From Entoloma clypeatum (taxonomy: Eukaryota > Basidiomycota > Agaricomycetes > Agaricales > Entolomataceae): a stretch of DNA of 64,000 nt. Under the pieces are notes generated by a model that was not told the origin of the DNA, searched no databases, and saw only the letters and a list, made by a program, of their open reading frames with translations. Location of the stretch: NCBI GenBank assembly GCA_963565915.1, contig OY751492.1:4464001-4528000 (forward strand), given 5' to 3'. Numbering within the stretch: the first letter of the stretch is position 1; the number at the start of each line of letters is the position of its first letter. This document shows, piece after piece, positions 56,443-64,000 of the stretch. A program made the position numbers and the translations under genes.

Positions 56443-58040
56443 ATGTTGCGCTTCTTTGAAGACTTCACCAGTAACCCATTCAGCATGCCAGAAGCCCAAC
56501 AGGAGGAGCTAAGTCCTCGAGACAGTATCGATTTTACACTCATCCAGCAGTACATCGAATCGGAGATCCGTCGCATCCTACAGCAGGTGCTTGACGAAGA
56601 ACTAGACAACGACGAGCATCGCCCCCACGGCGAGATAGCAGAGAGCATCCATCTTGCTCGGCAACACCAGATCGCGCGTTACAACGCCCGACAGAACGAA
56701 CTCGAAAGCTTTCGCATTCAAGAAGGACCTCAGACAGGTCGGATCACAGAGATCAGAGAGTTTATCGGTGTCCAGACAACCGTTATCAGAAGATTGATTA
56801 GGATGCTCACATCGAGACGTCCCAGAGCCGCATCACCACATCTTACTCGAAGCAGCAGATCTACGCCCACTTCACCACCAACGAGCAACAGACCGAGTAC
56901 AACCGTTGGGCACGAAACGAGAGACTTGACCCCTTCTCGCGACCAACAGACGCGCAGGAACAGAGATTCCTTAGAGATCTACAGAGGAAATACCCTGAAC
57001 GTTTTGCCACCGATTCCGCCGACGAGTCCCCTGATGAATTTACTTTTGACTCCGCGCAGTCAGATACCGAACAGACGCCTAGAACAGGGACTGATTTTCA
57101 ACCCCTACCTGTATCCCGAACCCCATCTTCATCCCAACAATCCGACACCTCTCCTACTCCGCAGGTTCTAGACATGGCAGAAGCACCGACAGTACAAACA
57201 ATGGATACATCCAAGATCATCAAAGATCCTGGGATGTTCAAAGACAGACACACCTTCAACGAGTGGTGGAAAGCCACCAAATTATACATCAGGTTCCAGA
57301 AGGGCCTGTCCGACGATCAGAAGATTCTTGCGGTGTTATCCCGCATGATGGAAGGGTCCGGTAAACACTGGGCCAGCAACAAGTTAGACGACCTTGCCAC
57401 CGATGGCGAGAACATCACCTGGTTAGGGTTCTCAGACGACATCGCTACGCGATTCTCTATTGCCAACAAGTCGGCAGCGGCCAAGGCGAGACTCGAAGTC
57501 CTGAAACAGGAGAAACGCACCATGGACGAATTCTTGGACGAATTCGAAGAGCTCTTGAAGCTGTCAAACCTTGGTGAAGAAACTGGGAAATACATCCTGG
57601 AAAAGAACGTCAACCGCAGAATTTCTGAACAAGTGGCTAGCGATGGCAAGACATACACTGATTACGCAAAGGAGATCCGAAACAAGGGACGACAGATGGA
57701 GGGACATGCATTAGTCATCCGAGGGGGTGGCGACACACGCATCGGATCGGGCACCACTTATGGTGGTCAAGGCAAAGCCATGGAGATCGACAAAGCAGGA
57801 GTAGCCCGTTGCTACAACTGTCAGCGCTTTGGTCACCTTGCCAAAGACTGCAAAGCCCCAAAGAAGAAAGATGGTCGTAAGTGTTTCAACTGCGACCAAG
57901 AAGGACATATCGCGCGCAACTGCCGCAAGCCGAAGAAGAACTCTGGAAAGATTAGGAAGGTGTCTGATGGAGATACCGATGATGATGAAACCATCACCAT
58001 AGAGACCGATGAGAAGGATTTTCCCGAAGGGTCCGATTAA
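56443..58040 (+). pseudogene. Gypsy-F gag
   Basis: The N-terminal frame starts at 56443 (FFEDFTSNPFS, RDSIDF, IRRILQQVLDEELDNDEHR). Near 56805 the coding signal moves to the frame of the 57174-58040 ORF, whose upstream part (RWARNERLDPFSRPTD) is open back to about 56810. Then come the capsid (EWWKATKLYIRFQKGL, NITWLGFSDDIATRFS), two CCHC knuckles (CYNCQRFGHLAKDC, CFNCDQEGHIARNC) and an acidic C-terminus ending at 58040. The frame change, and a TAG just at it, are shared with gypsy-G1. It is either an ancestral frameshift, an unspotted intron or programmed. Confidence 0.82.
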
Positions 58041-58081
58041 ACGATGCTAAGTCGCGACCCTTATCCATTAAACGAACTCGC

Positions 58082-60963
58082 TTGCCTGGTGCAGCTACAG
58101 ACAATATAACTTATGTTATCCCTGCAAAGCGAGCTGTTGCGTCAACTAAGATTGTCAAGGGAGATAAACCTCCGAAACGACGAGAGATCAAGCTGCAAGC
58201 TCAGATCAAAACACGACGAGGACCAAAGGCCATTCGACCCGAGGTTGATAGCAGATGTGAACGCACATGTATCCATCCCAGAATAGTATGCGAACAGAAC
58301 CTTCCCACACAGGGAATAAAGCCCATATCAATCCTAAATGCGGATGGATCGCTGAACCGACAACAGAAAGCAGAAAAACTTGCCGAAGTCAAGCTGGACT
58401 TAGGAACACACCAGGAAACCATGGAAGCAATGGTATTGGACATTGGGAGAACGGACATGCTTTTGGGACATGACTGGTTGGTGCACCACAACCCCACAAT
58501 CAATTGGACGACCGGCGCTGTAACATTCAACCGGTGCCCATCAACATGTCAAACCAAACACTCGGATTTCAGGGTTAACCTTAATGGTCGCAAACATCGG
58601 GCATGGTGGAAGTACGAGACAAGGACGCGCCCAAGAAATCGGATCAGAAATGGAAGCCCAGAGACCCCATATTGGAAGCAGTTACTCCCACACCACCTCC
58701 CACAACCAAACGACCCTCATACGTTGAACGTTTTGCCCATCTCTTTGAAAAAGAAAACTTTGACAAGATCCCAAAGGAAAGAGAATGGGACCACGGCATC
58801 GAACTTACACCGGACGCACCAAAGGAGGTAGGAGGAAACACATATCCTATGACCCAAAAGGAGCAAGAAGAACTGGACGAATTCATCGATGAAGGCCTGG
58901 CAACCGGAAAGATCCGACCGTCCAAATCCCCTTATGCATCACCCTGCTTCTTCATTAACAAGAAAGACAGTTCCAAACAACTGGTACAGGATTATCGCAC
59001 GGTCAATAAATTCACGGTTAAGGACAAATTCCCACTCCCACGCATCAACGACCTCTTGGATGTATTGAAGGATGCAGTCTACTTCAACAAAATGGACATC
59101 ATGTGGGGATACAATAACGTGCGGATTAAGAAGGGTGACAAATGGAAAGCCGCCTTCCTGACCAGCCGAGGATTGTTTGAACCATTGGTCATGTTTTTCG
59201 GTCTCTGCAACTCCCCGGGAACGTTCTCTCGGATGATGGCCAGCCTATTCAGGGATCAGATCCGTCGGCGCATCTGTGTGATTTACATGGATGACATAGT
59301 GGTTATTGGTAAAACCAAGGAAGAACTCGCCCGGAACACCAAAGAGATCTTGCAGATTCTGTCAGATAATGACCTGTTCCTAAAGGAGAAGAAGTGTCTT
59401 TGGGAAGTAACGAAATGCCCCATATTGGGATATGTCGTTGGAGAAGGACGTGTTGAGATGGAAACTGAAAAGGTGGACACAATCCGGAACTGGCGAGTAC
59501 CCACATCAAAAAAGGAAGTCCAGAGGTTCCTGGGATTTGCCAATTTTTATCGACGCTTTATTGAAGGATACTCAAACATCGCAAAGCCACTCACAACACT
59601 TACGGGAAATACAGCATTCACATGGGGACCAGCGGCGCAAGAAGCATTTGAAGGTCTCATATGGGCAATCACGACGGCACCAGTCTTGGCATTGCCCAAA
59701 CTGGACAGACAGTTCAGGGTCAAAACCGATGCATCGGGTTATGCGATTGGAGCGGTACTTTCACAGAAACAAGACGACAAGTGGCATCCTATCGCGTTCT
59801 TGTCGCGGACCATGTCCGCGGCCGAACAGAATTACGAGATATATGACAAGGAACTCTTGGCAGTCATGGAAGCACTGAAGGACTGGCGACATTATCTACT
59901 TGAAGCCAAGGAAGGTTTTGAGATCTTAACCGATCACAAAAACCTGGAGTATTTCCGGCGTCCTCAGGACCTAAACCAACGACAGAGGCGCTGGAAGATG
60001 AAGTTACAAGACTATGACTTCGAACTGCGACATGTACCTGGGAAGACAAACGCAAAAGCAGACATCCTGTCATGTTTACCCTGGTATGAGACGGAACTCA
60101 AGCCGCAGGACAGCGACCAAATGCTCAAGGAGGGGCTATTTTTGAAACGATTGGAATCAGAAGATGTGATACAAATGGAGATGTTCACGGAGGAACAATT
60201 CTTTGAAGGGGGTGAAACATCTGATTCCATCAAAATCGGAAACATCACAACCATCGAAAACCCATGGATCGCACGCATCAAGGCCTCGAATCGCATGGAG
60301 ACAGAAGTAGCCCAGGGTCTGAAGAAGAATCCTCACTGGTACCAGCAGGAAAATGGCATCACCTACGCAGGAGAACAAGTCTATGTTCCACCAGACCCAC
60401 AATTGCGCCAAGAACTGATGTTTGAAGCGCACGACGCACCAGTGGCAGGACATCCAGGACAATATCGAACACATGAACTCCTCACTCGCACCTACTGGTG
60501 GCCCACCATCCTACATGACATAAAGAAGTATGTGAAAGGTTGTGACACCTGTCAACGTAACAAGATCAGCCGCCAAAGGAGACACGCCCCTCTACACCCT
60601 AACACCGCGCCAAGTCAACCATGGGAAGACATAGGGATTGACGTCGTGGGACCGATACCAGAATCTGATGGAAAGAACACAATTCTGGTCATCACGGACA
60701 GACATTCAAAGATGCTTCATCTCATCCCGACAACCGTGGAACTATCGGCTGAAGGATTAGCCAAGATCTATTGGGACCAGATATGGAAGCTTCATGGGAT
60801 CCCTAAGAAGATCATTAGCGACAGAGGACCACAGTTCGCCGCGAAGTTCATGGAGATACTTTGCCGCATGTTGGGAATCAAGAGAAACCTGTCCACTGCG
60901 TACCATCCACAAACTGATGGACAAGCCGAACGATCGCATCAGGAAACCGAGGTGTTCTTATGA
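58082..60963 (+). pseudogene. Gypsy-F pol, first part: protease, RT, RNase H, integrase core
   Basis: The protease region has VDSRCERTCIH, where G1 and G2 have VDSGCE: the Gly of the active-site triad is Arg (GGA/AGA type change). A 4-base deletion near 58598 moves the frame. A 786-codon frame (58603-60963) then covers RT ([22 protein letters not shown]), RNase H (KTDASGYAIGAVLS, LTDHKNLEYF), the integrase zinc finger (GHPG...CDTCQRNKISRQ) and DDE core (IGIDVVGPIPES, SDRGPQF). It stops at TGA 60961-60963, an Arg codon in G2. From 60060 on it lies in the 2006-bp inverted repeat. Confidence 0.9.
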
Positions 60964-61686
60964 AACTTTGTCAACCATCTACAAGATGATTGGGCGGAAT
61001 GGATCGCAATCGCAGAATTCCAGTACAACGACAAAGAACATCAAGCGACAAAGTACACACCATTCTATCTCAACTACGGTCTGCATCCTTGGAAGGGAGA
61101 ACTTGTGTTGGAAGACACCAATCCAGCGGCAAACGACTTCTTGAAAAAACTCAAACAGGCACAAGAAGAAGCCAACGCAGCACTGAAACAGGCCCAGGAT
61201 CAGATGAAGAAGACAGTTGACACACGACGAAGCCCGTCTCGGAATTACTGCATTGGAGACAAGGTGTGGCTGGAAGGGACTAACATCAGGACTGATCGTC
61301 CCTCAAAGAAACTTGACGCCCTCCGACACGGACCGTTCAAAGTCCTAGAGAAGAAAGGAGCTAGCGCATACCGTCTTGATCTTCCCAAAACCTGGAAGAT
61401 GATCCACCCTGTGTTCAACGAGACCCTGTTATCGCCATACGAAACCCCAAAGTATGCCATTCAGAAAAAGAAGCCAGCCCCTGATCCGATCATCGTCGAA
61501 GGACAAGAAGAATACCATGTCTCCACGATCCTAGACTCTCGGAAATTCCGTGGAAAGATCCAGTACCTTGTCCAATGGGAAGGGTATGGCCCAGAAGAGA
61601 ACATGTGGGAACCTCGGACTAATGTTCAGAACGCTCAAGACTTGATCCGAGATTTTCATCGGCAAAATCCATCGTGTCCACGATAA
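60964..61686 (+). pseudogene. Gypsy-F pol, second part: integrase C-terminus and chromodomain
   Basis: Continues after the TGA with NFVNHLQDDWAEWIAIAEF, an Ala/Gln-rich helix (AQEEANAALKQAQDQMKK), DKVWLEGTNIRTDRPS, HPVFNETLLSPY and a chromodomain (YHVSTILDSRKF, then KIQYLVQWEGYGPEENMWEP), ending at the natural stop 61684-61686. The chromodomain would guide integration to marked heterochromatin. Confidence 0.9.
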
Positions 61687-61804
61687 AAAGAACAAACTTT
61701 GAGAACCATTTTCCACATCGACTTCTGTCACATCGAGTTCCCCGCTCCAACTCTTCTCGCCCAACACGCCGTTCTTCTTATACCTTTCAAACATCATTTC
61801 TGCC

Positions 61805-62065
61805 ATGTCCAACATCACCGCCGCCTCCACCGATGTTTCCGATATCAACCCCACCATCACCACCCTCATCGGTGAAGCGCTCTCCATGCGCGACCAGATC
61901 CATGCGCTCGAAACCTCCGTCGCCGACATCCTCCACCGGCAGATGCATATCCGCCTTCATACCCTCTCCGATTTACCAACCGCCCCCACCGCTGAGGAGA
62001 AGCTCATCCTCAAAAACTATACCAACACCCTTGCTGTCGAGAATCGACACCTTCGCCTCGCCGTT
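61805..62065 (+). pseudogene. Gypsy-F ORF3, truncated
   Basis: ATG 61805 begins the same accessory protein (LSMRDQIHALETSVADILHR, PTAEEKLILKNYTNTL). It loses its last ~35 codons at the 62065 junction; the ORF runs on into unrelated sequence to 62155. Confidence 0.75.
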
Positions 62066-62067
62066 AA

Positions 62068-62233
62068 TCTGACATCCCCACCTCCACACCAGAGCTTATT
62101 TGCATATATCTGCCATCCTCCCTACCACCTGATCAACAAGTCAATATCTGTCTGACATCCCCACCTCCACACCAGAGCTTATTTGCATATATCTGCCATC
62201 CTCCCTACCACCTGATCAACAAGTCAATATCTG
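62068..62233. repeat. 83-bp perfect tandem duplication
   Basis: 62068-62150 is repeated at 62151-62233. It starts at the gypsy-F junction and contains TTATTTGCATATATCTGCC. The second copy runs into the KDZ exon acceptor. Confidence 0.9.
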
Positions 62234-62241
62234 CATCGCAG

Positions 62242-63532
62242 GGGTTGATCAAGTGGAACAACGCCTATGCTTCGCCCAGGCATCTGAGGCCCTCGTCCAG
62301 CTCCGACTCCAAGTAATGAAATGCACCCATGCCGCAAAGTATATGTTATGATCGCTCTTATCTTATTCTATTATCTAATCTCATCTTTATCTTATCTCTT
62401 TATCTTATCTCATCTTATCCTATCTTATCTGAAACCTTTATCTTATCCTACCTCATGTTAGACACATGTTATTCTAGAACAGTTATTTACTGTGCACCTC
62501 ATTGATGCCTCATGGTATTTACATATATAAGTAGCCTACTTTCCTTTGTATTCTGTAGCTTGTTCTCTTGAGATCCCATGTGGGTCAATAGTCAGCATCG
62601 CTCCTTTGTCTTGATGGCATCGTATCACCTCTCCTTGCGCGATTTATGTTCAGGCCTGTGGATGTAGTCGTCAGACTCACATGTCGCCTCAACAGTATAA
62701 ATCTCAAAATGCCGACTCACAGCACAGTTATCCGCGTTTTTGAGCATTGCAAGACCAAACCGAGAACAAAATTAGGGCCGCCCAGCTCAAGTATACCGTG
62801 GCGAGGACAGCCCTTGTCGCGCTCGGTGGACATGGTGAGTGGGAGGATTCATTGAAAATCCTGCATCCAGAGGATGTTCGAGGGTTGGGCGAGCATGCTT
62901 GAGAGCTGAGGAGGGAAACATCGACCGTCAAATGCAGAAACTCACTGGTTTGGATGGCGCACTGGGCTTGAGCCTGGAAGAGGTTTTCTCAATGCTCGAA
63001 ATGCTGCCTGAAACCCGATTCATCCCGAATCTCGCGCGCGGGGAAGGAAGCCGAACCCTCTCATGGATCTGGTACTCGACGACAGGTGCGGAACTAGATA
63101 ATGCTGAGACAGAAGCATGTACATCACCAACAAGTCTCGCGGCTACTTACTAAATGCCCTTCAGACCTTTGCGTTGAGTGGCTGAGGTGCCGCGCCAGGG
63201 CTGCAAGATGGAGGGAAGAAATGCAGCTTGTTGAAGAAGAGATGCGTCGCTCCATCAAATTCTGTGAGTGGAAGGCATGGTGGTGGGATGGACAAGCTCA
63301 TCGTCGACAGGCAGTAGCCTCTCATTTGGCCGAAGGGCTTGCAGCATACGCCGCGGAGCACGCACGCGCCAAGCGTCGACGTGCGACAATCTGGACAACA
63401 TGATGGGCCAACATCAGAAAACGAGCTTCAATAGTGTTGGAGAAATACTTGACCAGCGAGGAATGTATGGAACCCATGCCTATGGACGAGCTGCATATTG
63501 TCATTGAGGAGGATTCGGATGATGAAATGTAG
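62242..63532 (+). pseudogene. KDZ (Kyakuja-Dileera-Zisupton) transposase, C-terminal exons
   Basis: A GCATCGCAG acceptor opens an exon at 62242 reading VDQVEQRLCFAQASEALVQL and HAAKYKSQNA. It is split by a solo LTR and continues with KYTVARTALVALGGHGEWED, HPEDVRGLGEHA and SRTLSWIWYSTTG. A 46-nt intron (63119-63164, with a TTACTAAAT branch site) leads to CVEWLRCRARAARWREEMQL and VEEEMRRSIKFCEWKAWWW, ending at TAG 63530-63532. These blocks are the usual C-terminal landmarks of fungal KDZ transposases. Stops (for example TGA 62899 and 63401) and frame changes show decay, and the catalytic N-terminal part is not in the window. Confidence 0.75.
62344..62694 (+). repeat. Solo LTR (gypsy-E-related) inside the KDZ gene
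   Basis: TGTTATGATC...GCCTCAACA, flanked by the perfect 5-bp duplication GTATA (62339-62343 and 62695-62699), with TATATAAGTAG near 62523 and an ATCTTATCT-rich first third. No internal element sequence remains, so the two LTRs of a former insertion recombined. Removing it restores the HAAKYKSQ reading of the KDZ exon. Confidence 0.92.
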
Positions 63533-64000
63533 GAGACCTCACCTTTGTCGGTAAATTGGAATATTGGGTTATATCATGTACATCTACTGGGTAGCAGATC
63601 AGAATGAGGGACCATGAAATGATTGATTACTTTTGCTGGAGTGGAATAGTGAGGATTATCATGATCACAAGAAATTGAAACATCTGAATGATTGCAGCGA
63701 TCAGTGTGAATGGGACTTCTTCAGTCAAAGAATCGTGAGATGAACGCCATGAACGCCATGATAATATTGAATATCATACCTCTGCTACAGCCATGGGCTG
63801 TCAGTGCGTATATGCGGTCCAGGATAGTTGAGAATTCAACATTGAGCAAACAAACCACCAAACTCTGACTCAGCTTGTTGACGCGAGCAGAGATGTCACG
63901 TCCAGGCTTAAGTGATGGCGTTTGCGTAACTACTACCGTGACACATTATAATGTGGCTGCTCATTATAATGGATCTTGTCGGGCGAATCCTGTGGTACTC
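63533..64000. other. KDZ 3' flank
   Basis: No gene. GAACGCCAT is duplicated near 63740-63757. Two CATTATAATG-type words at 63944-63975 recall the AATTATAATG arrays at 47640 and 51966. Confidence 0.35.

Larger units (their letters stand above)
56013..62065 (+). mobile_element. Gypsy-F: 5' part of chromovirus gypsy-FJ
   Basis: 5' LTR (56013-56382), gag, protease, RT, RNase H, integrase, chromodomain and most of ORF3, with no 3' LTR. It ends at 62065 in ORF3. Combined with gypsy-J it would make one complete element. It holds the most complete gag and pol of this family in the window. Confidence 0.88.
60060..62065 (+). repeat. Right arm of 2006-bp inverted repeat
   Basis: Opposite in orientation to 42197-44202 and equal in length. 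It spans the RNase H end, integrase, chromodomain and most of ORF3. Confidence 0.93.

Overview
The window looks like a transposon graveyard from a filamentous basidiomycete, probably an agaricomycete. The evidence is: three families of Ty3/gypsy elements (one with a C-terminal chromodomain), one Ty1/copia family, a many-intron hAT transposase with introns of roughly 45-140 nt, a KDZ (Kyakuja-Dileera-Zisupton) transposase remnant, and a gene of a type I associate with agaricomycete mobile elements. I see no clear host housekeeping gene, tRNA, rRNA or CRISPR array. Family names come from motifs read in the translations, not from a search.

Layout. 1-11.5 kb: copia-A (342-11405, minus) carries copia-B (1834-7589, minus) nested in its reverse transcriptase; both have clean 5-bp target duplications. 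Copia-A itself may sit in a small inverted-repeat element (87-336 and 11411-11522). 11.5-15.1 kb: decayed gypsy-L, cut off by a nearly complete hAT transposon (15121-19478). 19.5-23.6 kb: a gypsy-C-type LTR fragment, a GC-rich minisatellite and unrecognised DNA. 23.6-34.2 kb: chromovirus gypsy-G1 (plus), with the gag-less chromovirus G2 (24997-29747, minus) inserted in its gag and a 497-bp hAT-type MITE in its integrase. 34.2-41.7 kb: chromovirus fragment gypsy-I (plus) carrying copia-H (34310-40113, minus). 41.7-44.2 and 56.0-62.1 kb: two parts of what I read as one chromovirus (gypsy-FJ) split by an inversion. 44.2-56.0 kb, the inverted segment: a viroplasmin-like exon, a decayed multi-exon gene, gypsy-C, gypsy-E, an AATTATAATG-rich repeat and a second copy of the minisatellite. 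62.2-64 kb: KDZ C-terminal exons with a solo LTR inside.

Copia copies encode Gag-Pol in the order protease, integrase, RT, RNase H, and have a half-tRNA-type primer site next to the 5' LTR. The chromoviruses encode gag (two CCHC knuckles), protease, RT, RNase H, integrase and chromodomain. They also carry an extra ORF of about 115-125 codons (ORF3) before the 3' LTR, followed by a short hairpin just upstream of the polypurine tract. Every autonomous ORF set seen here has at least one stop or frameshift. Stops are mostly TGA where a sister copy or family consensus has CGA or TGG, and LTR-pair differences fall largely at CpG, as expected from decay of methylated DNA.

The observations I rate highest are the inferred ~15.9-kb inversion with exactly equal 2006-bp inverted repeats, the conserved ORF3 with a covarying hairpin, and the CpG-focused LTR decay.
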